Shown: positions 34,915 through 47,092, counted from the first letter of the stretch. The stretch: 64,000 nt of DNA from Siphonodentalium dalli (GCA_032622095.1 CP136061.1:85784324-85848323), one strand, 5' to 3'. Numbers and translations: made by a program. The notes: a model not told the origin generated them from the letters alone.

Positions 34915-35070
34915 TTTATGAACAGAGCCTGGTGAAATGTTACAGTGTGGCGAGTCATACTCGTCTTTGAGCTACATGTATGCATGGTTTTATTAACTGT
35001 TTGTATTGTGAAGAGGTGAAATTGCCCGAAACTTCAACTGTTCCTTTTTGCACCAGGTTCTATTCATAAA
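34915..35070. mobile_element. MITE copy with AACAGAGCCTGGTG termini
   Basis: The TIRs TTATGAACAGAGCCTGGTG (34916-34934) and CACCAGGTTCTATTCATAAA (35051-35070) enclose GTGGCGAGTCATACTCGTCT. It is a relative of 9081-9248 and is better preserved. Confidence 0.82.
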
Positions 35071-35288
35071 TAATTTTTAAATTGCCAAATGGATTAATGG
35101 TAATACATAAACAGTTAGAGGTTTGGGGGAGTACACGTATGAGGATGCCACGGGAATTTTCAAAATGTTAGCCTCTGTAGCCCAAGCCCAAGTAAAAAAA
35201 TTGCAGAAATGTATGCTGTTTTTTTGCATCTGGCACTTCACTAATTGTATGTCTAAAACCGCATATAAACCCTACTGATATCACTCAC

Positions 35289-35593
35289 AAGACTGGGAAA
35301 TGATCTCCTTTATATACAAAAATGGAAATATTTTTCTTTAAATACGGGCTGATAGGCATTTGTCTACCACATACACATACATTCAATGGAGTTTCCAAGT
35401 CAATGTGTGATGAGAGTATGCTATAGTTATTCTTGTAGTCAAATTCCAATCTGTTAAATGGAAATTCTAACGCATCAATATAGTGGACAAATACACTTAT
35501 ACAGTGCGGCAGTAACCCATCAGCAGTTGATAGTTGCACATAAAACACTATTATAAGGCATATGCGTCCAATTTTACAAAAAAAATGATACAT
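35289..35593 (-). CDS. Candidate first coding exon of a secreted or membrane protein
   Basis: An open frame of 102 codons on the minus strand starts at ATG 35593. Residues 1-26 look like a signal peptide: basic start MYHFFCKIGR, hydrophobic ICLIIVFYVQL, then STADG. The mature part contains two cysteines in CVCGRQMPIS and possible N-glycosylation sites (NNYS, NIS). The frame is closed 2 nt after a strong donor, CTT|GTGAGT (35289/35288), which favours a real exon over chance. I do not recognise the family and no second exon was found at lower coordinates. It could still be a chance frame in AT-rich DNA. Confidence 0.35.
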
Positions 35594-37105
35594 CTCCCAG
35601 CATATCCCCTGTATATCCAGTGAGGTATCATTTCCACCAGTAAGCTATTACACGAACCAAACATGTGTTTTGGCTATTTGGCTCTAACACATTTTAAGCT
35701 CATAACATCTCAGGACAGTGAACTCAATCTTGACTTTCGAGTCACTGTTGATGTTCTGTAGACATATCCATGACATATCAGTTGTTAAGCTTCAATTCAA
35801 CTAGAGTTGACATATTTTGGAAATAAATGCATATCTAGAGAGGATACATGTATTTGCCAGGATGTAATTGGAAATATTATTTTATAAATTGCTGATAGGT
35901 GTATCTGCAAACCTAGGTCGTTGTGCAGGATAGACACAATTTCTAACTAATTCCAGATTGATTAGTCTGTTAACCAGCACATTATCTACCATTATTCCAT
36001 ACAACTTGTCTAATGGAACATATTCTTTATACAAAATGACAAGCAGACACTTTGTCAGACTGTAGGTGTTGTGAGATCAACAGATCATCTGAGTTGATAA
36101 ACATGCAAATAATTCATTGATTAGCTTGATGTACTGATGAACGTTATTTTCTAGCCATTGATGGTCACATTAATGTTTGAGACAGCTGCTCGCTCTTTTC
36201 CATGGACACAACGATCTAGGTTTAAAAGTCCTACAGGTAGTTACATTATGAGGAAAAGTTTATTTATTTCAGTTTTACATTTCTCGAAGCTTCTTTCGAA
36301 GGGTGTCGGGAAGGAAGTTTTTCACCTCACCGTCCCATATGCAACATGTCAGCTTTATGTCACCTCCAATAAAGCCCATATACGGGTCCAGTAACATAAA
36401 TAAGGTGTTTTTGCAGCTATAATAAGTTTTAAACTGTTAAAAATGTCAAATATGAGCACAAAAGGTCTTTAGTAAAACATTTGTATGAGGTTGTAAAAAA
36501 TATGTTTTTTTGCCTCTCGGACTACCCACCCGGCATACCTTCCTGCTTTCCTACAGTGTATAATATCATTAGCTTTGCGCAAGTCGGCATCTCTATGAGT
36601 GCATTCTAGTTGCACATGCAAATTGCGCAGGTAACTAGACCTAAATGTTGTCATTGTGATTTTGGGACTTTTTATCGTCCATAATTCACCACAATTGATA
36701 CAAAATTCGTAAACGGATATGTGTTTTCGCTCTAAAAGATCTATAGACCATTAGTACAAGGTCAGCTTAGAATAACTATAACAATACCGACGAACTCTTT
36801 CGCTCTAAGCAGCACTCCGGTTGTTGCACGTCATGAATGCTAATTAGTTTGCTTGACCTAATAAATGTAAGGGCGTCGTCGAAGTAACGAATGTAAAACT
36901 TAGGAAAATTACATATTTACATCACAAAATGCAAGTTTTGTGTGATGGATACAATATGAATCATACGTGACACGTAGTGGAGCAACCATACTTGCTGTAT
37001 CCCGAATTTGCTTTTCATCGGCGACATGACGCTAAGAATAATTTATGTAACAGCATGCAATGGCCCCGGTGAAGACGACTTGTCAAGTATTGTCATGGAT
37101 TGTGC
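35594..37105. other. Spacer, no supported gene
   Basis: Mostly AT-rich. The palindromic word CACAAAATGCAAGTTTTGTG (about 36923-36942) also occurs at 63273-63292, where it precedes a foldback sequence. The frame at 36158-36394 has no recognisable domain. Confidence 0.5.
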
Positions 37106-37109
37106 AATC

Positions 37110-37495
37110 TTTTCTTGATTCTGCCCTACGCAGCCAACCATGACGCGAATGACGTCATGAGCCGTGGCATGACATCTTCTCTGGTTTTCATTAAGCTAAT
37201 TAACCGCTGAGATTGGTCTAAATGAAACTAGTATGACTAAATCACATGGGAATTCTTCGGAAGTTGATAATTTTATTTTCATCTCGTTGTTCCACTTCCG
37301 ATTCCGCAATTTTACAATCTCCAAACAGTTGCTAACCGGAAGTCACGTGTCAATTTCGCTAAGTAGCATACACTCTTTCTGAATTTCGTCTCGTATAGAA
37401 AATATAAACAGATTTATATGACGTAATTCACCTGCCTAAGTTATAAACAACCACGCTCTTCTGCGGCGAGCTGGTGGTTGCTATAACTTCAGTTA
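37110..37495. repeat. Left flanking direct repeat of the minisatellite
   Basis: CCTACGCAGCCAACCATGAC, TGACGTCATGAGCCGTGGCA, TTAACCGCTGAGATTGGTCT and GCGGCGAGCTGGTGGTTG recur in the same order and orientation at 39838-40163. The left copy is about 50 bp longer. Confidence 0.88.
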
Positions 37496-37544
37496 CAACT
37501 TGGGCCATTAATATCATGGTATACTTTGCTTCCGTGTGGTTTAA

Positions 37545-39837
37545 AAGCGAAGCTCCTGTCATGAAATAGTAAATGCTGCACCAGCACAGCTCCCCGTCAT
37601 GAAAGGGTTAATGCTGCTCCAGCACAGCTCCCTTCGTGACAGGGGTAACACTGCACCAACGCAGCTCCCGTCATAAAGGGTTAATGCTGCACCAGCACAG
37701 CTCCCGTCATGAAAGGGCTAATGTTGCAACAGCGCAGCTCCCGTCATAAAAACGTTAATGCTGTACCAGCACATATCCCGTCATTGAAGGGTCAATGCTG
37801 CACCAGCACAGCTCCCCGCTTGAAAGAATTAATGATGCACCAGCACAGCTCCCGTCATGAAAGAGTTAGTGATGCACCAACGCAGCTCCCACCAGGAAAG
37901 GGTTAATGCTGCACCAGCACGGCTTCCGTCATGAAAGGGTTAATGCTGCCCCAGCACAGCTCCCGTCATGAAAGGGTTAATGCTGCACCAGCACATCCCC
38001 CGTCATGAAAGGGTTAATGATGCAACAGCACAGCTCTCGTCATAAAAGGTTAATGCTGCACCAGCACAACTTCCGTCTTTAATGGGTTAATGATGCACCA
38101 GCACAGATCTCGTCATGAAAGGGTTAATGCTGCACCAGCACAGCTCCCACCATGATAGGGTTAATACTGCACCAGCACAGCTCCCGTCATGAAAGGGTTA
38201 ATGCTGCACCAGCACAGCTCCTGTCATAAAAGGGTTAATGCTGTACCAGTACAGCACCCGTCGTGAAAGGGTTAATGCTGCACCAGCACAGCTCCCGACA
38301 TGAATGGGTTAATACTGCACCAGCACAGCACCCATCATGAAAGAGTTAATGATGCACGAGCACAGATCCCGTCATGAAAGTGTTAATGCTACACCAGCAC
38401 AGCTCCAGTCATGAAGGGTTAATGCTGCACTAGCACAGCTCCCGAGATGAATGGGTTAATACTGCACCAGCACAGCACTCATCATGAAAGGGTTAATGAT
38501 GCACGAGCACAGACCCCGTCATGAAAGTGTTAATGCTACACCAGCACAGCTCCCATCATAAAAAGGTTAATGATGCACCAGCACAGCTCCCGTCATGAAA
38601 TAATTAATGTTGCATCAGCGCAGCGCCCGTCATGAAAGAATTGATGATGCACGAGCACAGATCCCGTCATGAAATAATTAATGATGCACCAGCACAGTTC
38701 CCGTAATAAAAAGGTTAATGGTGCACCAGCACAGCTCCCGTCATAAAAAAGTTTAATGCTGCACCAGCAAAGCTCCCGTCACGAAATGGTTAATGCTGCA
38801 CCAGCACAGCTCCCGTTATGGAAGGGTTAATGATGCACCATCACAGTCCAACCATGAAAGGGTTAATACTGCACCAGCACAGCACCCATCCTGAAAGGGT
38901 TAATTCTGCAGCAGCACACCTACCGTCATAAAATAATTAATGCTGCACCAACGCAGCTCCCGTAATGAAAGAAGTAATGCTGCAGCAGCACAGCTCCCGT
39001 CATAAAAATGTTAATGCTGCACCAGCACAGCTCCCGTCATGAAAGAATTAATTAGCTACTCCCATCATGAAAGTATTAATACAGTACCAGCACAGCTCCC
39101 GTCATAAAAAGGTTAATGCTGCACCAGCACAGCTCCCGTCATGAAAGAATGAATGCTGCACAAGCACAGCTCCCGTCATAAAAAGGTTAATGATGCACAG
39201 CACAGCTCCCGTCATGAAAGGGTTAATGCGGCACCAGTACTGCTCTCGCCATGAAAGTGTTAATGCTGCAACAGCGCAGCTCCCGTCATAAAAAAGTTAA
39301 TGCTGCACCAGCACAACACCAATCATGAAAGGGTTAATGCTGCACCAGCACAGTTACCTTCATGACAAGGATAACGCTGCACGAGCGCAGCTCCCGTCAT
39401 GAAAGGGTTAATGCAGCACCAGCACAGCTCCCGTCGTGAAAGTGTTAATGCAGCAACAGCGCAGCTCCCGCCATAAAAAAGTTTAATGCTGCACCAGCAC
39501 TGCTCCCATAATGGAAGGGTTAATGCTGCACCAGCACAGCTCCCGTCATGAAAGGGTTAATGTTGCGACAACGCAGCTCCCGTCATGAAAGGGTTAATGA
39601 TGCACCAACGCAGCTCCCATCATAAAATAATTAATTCTGCACCAACGCAGCTTCCGTCATGAAATTATTATTTCTGCTCCAGGGCAGCTCCCGTCATGAA
39701 AGGGTTAATGATGCATAAGCACAGCTCCCGTCATGAAAGGGTTAATGATGCACCAGCGCAGCTCTCACTATGAAAGGGTTAATGCTGAAACAGCACAGCA
39801 CAGCTCCCCGTCATGAAAGGGTTAATGCTGCACCTGC
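37545..39837. repeat. ~40-bp minisatellite, roughly 57 copies
   Basis: The consensus is GGTTAATGCTGCACCAGCAC followed by AGCTCCCGTCATGAAAG. The motif GCTGCACCAGCACAGC is semi-palindromic. Copies vary by single substitutions and by the spacer AAAGGG/AAAAAG/AATAAT. The few frames that open across it (for example 37709-37906) translate the repeat only. Confidence 0.95.
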
Positions 39838-40163
39838 ACCTACGCAGCCAACATGACGTAAATGACGTCATGAGCCGTGGCATGACGTCTCTGGTTTTCA
39901 TTAAGCTAACTAACCGCTGAGATTGGTCTAAATGAAACTAGAATGCCTAAATCACATTTCATCTCGTTGTTCCACTTCCGATTCGGAAATTTTACAATCT
40001 CCAAGCAGTTGCTAACAGGAAGTCACGTATCAATTTCGCTAAATAGCCTACACTCTTTCATGAATTTCGTATAGAAAATATTTAAAAAGTTATATGACGT
40101 CATTCACCTGCCTAAGGTATAAACAACCACGCTCGCGTGCGGCGAGCTGGTGGTTGTTATAAA
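39838..40163. repeat. Right flanking direct repeat of the minisatellite
   Basis: Same orientation as 37110-37495 and begins immediately after the last minisatellite unit. Both copies end in GCGGCGAGCTGGTGGTTG. Confidence 0.88.
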
Positions 40164-40177
40164 ATATGTAGCTAATG

Positions 40178-40275
40178 TCGTCGCTTAAACTGTTTATGCC
40201 CGCTCGAGGGATTTGGCATCTTTTGTACTCGGCAGAGCCCCGTCCAATAGATTCTCAAATGCCCCCACGGACATA
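40178..40275. repeat. Foldback sequence, right arm truncated
   Basis: GTCGTCGCTTAAACTGTTTA and GGGATTTGGCATCTTT match 63313-63360. The returning arm (CAAATGCCCCCACGGACAT) stops where a Helitron-type TATATATTTTGAGACTTCC begins. Confidence 0.8.
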
Positions 40276-40905
40276 TATATATATTTTGAGACTTCCGTAT
40301 ATATATGTGTGGTTACTTCATAGAATCGAAAACGCGTGGACAGATTGAGCTCAAACTTCCTATCTAAGGGTAAATCCCACAGACACCGCCGTTGTCGCGT
40401 TTTGGAGAAGCTCAAAGCACCGCTTCTCCCTTCCCAATCATCAAAATCACCACAATCGGCACTTCGGGGTTAATAGCGTTGATATATAAAGAGCGTTTCT
40501 TTTTCGCAGTGTTTACATAAAGAGCGTCGTTTTCGCTATCGATTCAGATCAAAGAGGCGTAACTCTACTTATCTGTATGACAGGAGTCTGATTGTATTGC
40601 CTGTCGTTCCTAGGAACGGGGACATGTTCATGTTTAGCTCTTTGCGGGGACTATTGGCCATCTGGTAAGGGTGGACAACCTCTGACAGGGGCTGCTCAAT
40701 GGCCACGGGCAGGTTAAAAAAATCATACCTCTTTTAGGGACGGGTATCTAGGAACGGGGAAGTTTAGAACGGGTACGGGCAGGTTAAAAAAAATCATACC
40801 TCTTTTAGGGACGGGTATCTAGGAACGGGGAAGTTTAGGACGGGTACCATGAATTAACTCATTGAAAAATCGGGTCAATTTTTCCGCCAGAAACAAAAAA
40901 ATCAT
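40252..40905 (+). mobile_element. Truncated Helitron of the H1 family
   Basis: It shares TATATTTTGAGACTTCC, AATCGAAAACG, TATCTAAGGGTAAA, CGCGTTTTGGAGAAGCTC and AAAGAGCGTT in order with 6641-6900, and AATTAACTCATTGAAAAA with 7290-7305. Both 5' TC and 3' CTAG ends are missing. Within it a 70-bp unit (GGGCAGGTTAAAAAAATCAT...GGAACGGGGAAGTTTAG) is tandemly duplicated at 40699-40768 and 40769-40839. Confidence 0.8.
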
Positions 40906-40907
40906 TT

Positions 40908-41105
40908 AACAAGAAATTCAATTAATTGAGGAAAAACACCCACTATCTCGAGTGGTAATGATAAGCTATTGGATGGTCTACTGGTTCGCATGCAAAATAG
41001 CATAATAACATTGAATGTCTCAATGACATCAACAGCTTGAAGATGGGAATAACCCACCATATATGGTAGATATTCAACCAGGCCCTGCTTAAGTTTGTTA
41101 ATTGA
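40908..41105 (-). repeat. Dispersed repeat, inverted copy of 19975-20172
   Basis: The reverse complement shares CTGCTTAAG, TCAACCAGGC, TCTTCAAGCTGTTGATGTCA and CCTCAATTAATTGAATTTCT with the other copy. The minus-strand frames here are repeat-borne. Confidence 0.8.
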
Positions 41106-41329
41106 TGACTGATGTACAATACACACAAATAGCAATAACTATTAACGTTATGATTTTGAAACTAACCATGATAGAATACTGACAGTAAGGTGGTATTAAC
41201 TACGACGAGTACTATTAGTAACAATAGTACTACTTTTCTAGCATAATATATGTGTAGGGCCTACATGATGTGTGGGAAATATTAAAGGACAAAACAATAA
41301 TTACAATACAGTTATAACAATTTTTTAAT

Positions 41330-41810
41330 TAAGCGCAAGAAGAGCTAACTGCGCTTAAGTGCAATATGGGAATCTCTATTGTGCTTAAGCGCAATATGGA
41401 ATTATTTAACTGTGTTTAAGTGCAATGATGGAATTTTCATATTGCGATTAGATAATAAAACTCAATAAGGTATCTCTTAATAAGGAATATATTATATAGT
41501 GTACATAAACTCTCTGTAATTCAGGTGGTGTAGTCCATTCCCATGGTACAATCGGTGGAACAATATAGGATTATTCTACTATTTGCACAAGGGCGATCTA
41601 ATGAGATATATATTAATTGCGTTTAAGTGCAATATGGATGTAATTTCGCTTATTTGTAACAAGGAATGTTTTATTACACTTAAGCGCAATAAGAATATTC
41701 CTTATTGCACAGGAATATCATATTGAGCTTAAGCGCAATAAGGTATATCTAACTTCACTTAAGCACAATAACTAAAGGAATTTTCTTTTTGGGCTTGAGC
41801 GCATTTAGTT
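41330..41810. repeat. Cluster of palindromic TTGCGCTTAAGCGCAA-like motifs
   Basis: At least eight variants (for example GCGCTTAAGTGCAATATGG, GTGCTTAAGCGCAATATGG, ACACTTAAGCGCAATAAG, GAGCTTAAGCGCAATAAGG) lie at irregular 25-200 bp spacing. Spacers differ, so it is not a simple tandem repeat. Confidence 0.75.
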
Positions 41811-41819
41811 ATTCGTTTA

Positions 41820-42718
41820 GTTAAATAATAAGTTATTCGATATGTTTTTTTTTCATTACCGTGCAGCATTAATTAGAGATTCCTTAAGTTATTCCAGTTA
41901 AAGGGTAGGTCCTGACTATTTCGGTTATATGCGCGCATTTATCTAATTCAACTCCAAATAGTGACCCACGGCAGAGTAAAAGTCGCTTCTGCAAAACGCC
42001 GGCTTTGTTTTGATACAGCGCGTTATCAAAGACGACGTCACGGAAAAATATTTCTGAATCGGCGAAATCATGAAAAGCAACGTTCCGTGACTTGTGACGT
42101 CACTTAGTGAACACAGCATTGTTTGTGTACGTTGATTAAAATTGGTCGACGCAGCATGCATTTCGATGTTGAGCTGTTCTATTTTTGTTGTTGTCTGCGA
42201 CATTGTGATTTCGGATTTCCGATAGACTTTCTACCGTACATATCGACAATTCACCGATCAGAGTTTGAACTCTCATAATTGTTGATCAAATGTCACAGAT
42301 CCACCAAATGCCAGCAACAATATAACATTCTAGAAATAATTTGGTCGGTGCATAGATTGTACGTAGCACTACTCTCGATCGGGATCCAAATAATAGCAGG
42401 GGTGGGTAAAAGTACAGGGGGGGTCCATATAAATAAGACTACGGGGCGCAATATTAATAGTACAGGGGGATTGTGTGTGTTTCTGATAGACTGATATACC
42501 CAGAAACTGTTGTTCACATATTTCAGAGAAATAAATTGATACCATAACTAATTGATACCTCACCCACTGTAGAATATTGGGTAAGGTACTTTTTCGTGAT
42601 TTAGTCCACATTTGTTGGCCATTAAAATATTAGACCTATAGTAGGCTATATAAGTACAATCTCTGAACATTATTTGTACTGTTTGTGCGGTTTGCTGAAC
42701 AATAACTTTCCCTCTGTT
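41820..42718. other. Spacer with CRE-like TGACGTCA words
   Basis: GACGACGTCACG near 42030 and TTGTGACGTCACTTAG near 42093 flank a minus-strand frame of 86 codons (42203-41943) with no known domain. A 5' exon is possible but there is no splice support. No gene is called. Confidence 0.35.
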
Positions 42719-43336
42719 GTTTAACTAATTTATCATGGGTCCGCCTGCCTGCTCGAGCAACTTTTATCATCAAGTTGGCATCACTAGATTTGGCGTTTTT
42801 CAGCGATTCTTGCGATATATTCCTCTGAGGCATAGGGGCCCCGCTTCACAATTTTTTTTTTATTTCGTATCATTTTCGCTTCAGCAGATTCATTTTCACC
42901 GGCGTGATGAAATAGCATATTTGATGTCATACAAATCAATAATTATATATCCATATTCCCTGTCTTTCTCATAATCACTTAAGTATATATCGTTAAACAC
43001 ATTGTAAAGGAATTTCCCAAATCATGGCGTAGAAAATCAAATTATGGCCCTATGAATCTTTAGAATTGACTCATCTAAAAATGCCATTTTGGGGCGTTAT
43101 TTTTCCATTTTTAAAGGTTTTTGTGCATAAATTGTAAAAACAATGTATGTTTAATGTGTTTAACTAATTTCTCATGGGTCCGCCTGCCTGCTCGAGCAAC
43201 TTTTATCATCAAGTTGGCATCACTAGATTTGGCGTTTTTCAGCGATTCTTGCGATATATTCCTCTGAGGCATAGGGGCCCCGCTTCACAATTTTTTTTTA
43301 TTTCGTATCATTTTCGCTTCAGCAGATTCATTTTCA
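42719..43336. repeat. Direct repeat pair (A-B-A') with a moved B block
   Basis: A (42719-42899) and A' (43158-43336) are nearly identical, beginning GTTTAACTAATTT and CATGGGTCCGCCTGCCTGCT. B (42900-43157, starting CCGGCGTGATGAAATAGCAT) recurs at 44434-44697, and in reverse complement near 45320-45605 inside the palindrome downstream. The frames at 42735 and 43174 are the duplicated A block, not separate genes. Confidence 0.88.
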
Positions 43337-43866
43337 TATTTTGTTTTCATATTTATCTGCTAATTTTTTGTTTTGTTTCAATGAGTATTTTTTATGCCTA
43401 TCGCGGAAAACATATTCCATTTTTATGGTGAGCCATGTGATTTTTAAAAACCCAGCTACTGATCAACATACGTAGATTTGAAAAGTCCGCGCATGGAATT
43501 TACAAGATCGGCTGGCGAGGATTTCGTGCCAAACCAAAGCGATTCATTTTCATTTAAATATTTATAAAGAACAAAATACGCTTCATACTAGTTAGCATGT
43601 GCACCCTATGTGGCCCCAATGTACTGTGGCCCCAATGTACGGAACACGTGTATTTGTTAGACCTGTTCGAGTTGGCAATGATAACCATATATGCGATATC
43701 ATATGAATACAGGGCTATATATTGGCCTACCCCTCGCTGGTTAAAAAATGGAATCGATTACTCAAGTAAATAGCCAACCATTCGCCCAAAAGTTCGGACG
43801 CGTCCATGGATGCATGTTACCAGTCCAGATGGCAGCGCGGTTATATAATGTAGGTCTATGCATGCA

Positions 43867-46187
43867 TAGTCCAGTGCATTTATGGTTTCACCTCAAAATA
43901 ATTGCAACACAAAGTTTCTCAGTGGGAATAAGTACTTTAACCCATCACAAATAATATACTAAAAATCAACGAGAATCAAGAAATGCGAAATTGATGAATT
44001 TTGTGAAATAAATTTAGTAAAATTTGGTAAAATACTCATTTTATAGCTTTTTAAGGATGTTTATAAAAAACTTCCTTTCACATGTCCTTCCATTTATATA
44101 TCCATTTTATAGAGTGCACAACCCTGATTACAGAACAGAAAACCTTTCCTAGATACGTTCAGTATATTTTGAGTTATGTGCCTCCAAAATTTGGAGTTTG
44201 TCTAATTTCGGAGGCTCAATTTCTCAAAATTAGTTAAAATCAATTTTTTATGGTCTTGTATTTAAAAAAATAAAGAAAATGAAGGGATTCCTTTTTGTTT
44301 TAGTCATTTCCTCTCTAGGTTGTGCACAAAATATGATTTCTTTATGCATCTATGATTGAGAGGACAAAAATATTCTTAAACAAAATGTGTGTTCCACCAT
44401 TGTATGGACAGCCAAATTTGCCTGTGGTCCAGAACCGGCGTGATGAAATAGCATATTTGATGTCATACAAATCAATAATTATATATCCATATTCCCTGTC
44501 TTTCTCATAATCACTTAAGTATACATCGTTAAACACATTGTAAAGGAATTTCCCAAATCATGGCGTAGAAAATCAAATTATGGCCCTATGAATCTTTAGA
44601 ATTGACTCATCTAAAAATGCCATTTTGGGGCGTTGTTTTTTCATTTTTAAAGGTTTTTGTGTATAAATTGTAAAAACAATGTATGTTTAATGTGCAAAAT
44701 CATTTGAACTTTCCTCCTGAAACACTTTAGTCTTGAAATAAATGCCTTATGTTGGATATGTCAATGAATGTCACTGAATTTCACTAATTTTTCTGGAAAC
44801 TGATGCAAATTTGAATATCTGAATAATGGGGTAGGGGAAACCATATTGACAAAATCTAGAAAATATTGATCTTGATGCATAAAACTTTAACATCACCAGC
44901 TCCTACAAACCTTATTCTTTCATACAGAGTAAACTGCTTCCTGTTTTGATGTTCATATTTAGAGCTACGATCCTTTTTGTTGTAACTCAATGGCGAAATG
45001 GCGAATCATTATTTCGGGCTGGTTCTATATAACATGCTGATAAAGTTCTAAATAAACATCTAATAATTATTAAAGTACTAAACTGTTTACCATGCAAGAA
45101 TAATCTGCACAAACTGGAATAAAACAACACTTTGTCTCCAATGACTAGAATATGGTGACAAGATCATAGCCTTTGTGATTTCACCTACCCCATTATCAAC
45201 ATTCAAATTTGGAGTCAGTTTCTTGAAAAATATGTGAAATCCAGTGACTGTTGATTGGCATAACCAATGTAATCATATTTTTTCCAACACTAAGTGTTTT
45301 AGGAGGAACGTTCAAATGATTTTACACATTAAACACTAATTGTATTCGTTGTTGTTTACTATTTGTGCACACAAAAAACTTTAAAATGAACAAAAATACC
45401 ACAAAACAGTCCAAAATGACATTTTTGGAAAAGAGTCAATAGAAAGGATTCATAGGGCCATAAGTTGATTATGGCACATATGTGTTTAGCAATTCCAGCA
45501 CAGCGTATTTAACCTAGTATACGTAAGAGGTTATGAGAAATACAGGGCATATGGATATCAATTTATTGAGTTGTATGACCTCAAATATGGTATTTCATCA
45601 CACCAGTTCTGTGTCACAAGGCAAATTTGGCTGAGTCCATACAATGGAACACACATTTTGTTTAAGAATATTTTTGTCTTCTCGATCATAGATGCATAAC
45701 AAAATCATTTTTGTGCACAATATAGTGAGGCAACTAATACATCAGTAAGATATCCCTTCATTGTTCTCTAGTTTTTAAAATACTAGACCCTAAAATATGG
45801 AATTTAGCTAAATCTTCAGAAATTGAGGCTCCGAAATTAGACAAACTCCCAATTTTGGAGGCACATAACTCGAAAAATTCTCAACATATCTGGAAAATGT
45901 TTTCTGTTCTGTAATCAGGATTGTGTACTCAACAAAATGGATATATAAATGGAAGGACATGAGAAATGAAGTTTTTTATAAACATCCTTGAAAAGCTATA
46001 AAATGGGTATTTTACCAAATTTTACAAAATTTATTTCACAAAATTTATCAATTTCGTCTTTCTTGATCCTTTTAGATTTTTAGTATGTTGTTTATAATTG
46101 GTTAGTATACTTATTCCTGCTAAGAAACATTGTCTTGCAATTAGATTGAGGTTTGGCACTTTATTCTCATAAATGCACTGAACTAAT
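43867..46187. repeat. Large palindrome, ~1-kb arms, ~310-bp centre
   Basis: The arms 43867-44860 and about 45170-46187 match in reverse complement throughout, including CTCCAAAATTTGGAGTTTGT versus its inverted partner near 45845, the Helitron-unrelated B block, and the AATGGGGTAGG / CCTACCCCATT pair near the centre. Divergence between arms is moderate with small indels. Confidence 0.85.
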
Positions 46188-46193
46188 AGGAGA

Positions 46194-46658
46194 ATGAAGA
46201 TCCTTATGAACATGGGAGGGAAAGATGTTATGAGTTATGTATTCAAGCGAACATCCCAAGCAATAATAATGAGTGCTCCGTCTCTCAAGATCGACAACGA
46301 CGTTGTACACATCGACCCACAACTCTTGTTTCAGAGGCTTATCACTGTTGCCAATGCGCCGACCAGAGGTGATGTAACCTGCGGCGTCAGACTTTAGGTA
46401 GAAAAGGATTTCATTTACATACACTATCACCAGGTGCAGTGTTGAAAGGGGGTTAATTTGGAACCAACTGATTGGGGATGGCAGGTTAAGGATGGGCGGC
46501 TTAATCCTATCAAATGTGAGGAACCACCAGCTCCAAAAGAACTACTGAACATCATTTGTTGTAAATGTAAAACGGACTGCAAAAGTAATAGGTGCACATG
46601 CCGAAAACATGGAATTATGTGTTCTATGTCTTGTGGGGATGCCAAGGTGTTGAAATAG
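46194..46658 (+). pseudogene. Broken gene fragment with C-terminal CXC cysteine motif
   Basis: A single reading frame interrupted by TAG at 46395 and TGA at about 46443. The first part contains SAPSLKIDNDVVHIDPQLLF and QRLITVANAP. The second contains EPTDWGWQVKDGRLNPIK, APKELLNIICCKCKTDCKS and NRCTCRKHGIMCSMSCG. The WGW...P block plus a C-x-C-x3-C-x4-C-x-C cluster is, from memory, the tail of a large protein family that occurs in many copies in invertebrate genomes and looks transposon-linked; its role is not known to me. The middle of the family protein is missing between the two parts, so this copy is deleted as well as stop-broken. It sits between two element termini. Confidence 0.7.
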
Positions 46659-47092
46659 TTTGATTATTTGCTTGTGGTAACAACATGAAAAAACCCACAA
46701 TTGTGGATATAACTATATAACAATAGTTCCAAGCCCAGTTATGACAATTTTACAACTGCATCAAGAGTTATTGTAGACTTCCAGTTTCACTGAATTTTGG
46801 CAAACTTTTCAACTTTTTGACCCAAATTTCGAAAATTTAATCAATATTTATATAATAAAATGATACAAAATCTTGGATACAACTGTACCACAGTTTATCA
46901 TTGTGAAAATATAACAATTGTATGTTTACATCAAGAGTTATTAGCAAAAAATGTTAATCTCCATTTTTCACCAATTTTTCATAATTTTCGCCACTTTTTG
47001 CCTCAAAAAGGCCATTTCGCATGTTCAGATTTTTGTTGATTTTTAGCTGAGTATACTCTATGATGCTCCCAACCAAAATGAAACAAAATCTT
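46659..47092. other. AT-rich interior of the TIR element
   Basis: Two diverged copies of a block with CATCAAGAGTTATT and ACAATTTTACAACTG-like words (near 46740 and 46915). No coding signal. Confidence 0.5.

Noticed and set aside
37709-37906. Frame of 65 codons with repeated SSRHKRV-like peptides
   Set aside because: Translation of the 40-bp minisatellite.
37110-40163. LTR retrotransposon, because of long direct repeats around an interior
   Set aside because: No TG...CA ends, primer-binding site, polypurine tract or gag-pol; the interior is a pure minisatellite.
41943-42203. CRE-box promoter plus first exon on the minus strand
   Set aside because: TGACGTCA-like words are also common elsewhere in the window and there is no donor or transcript support.
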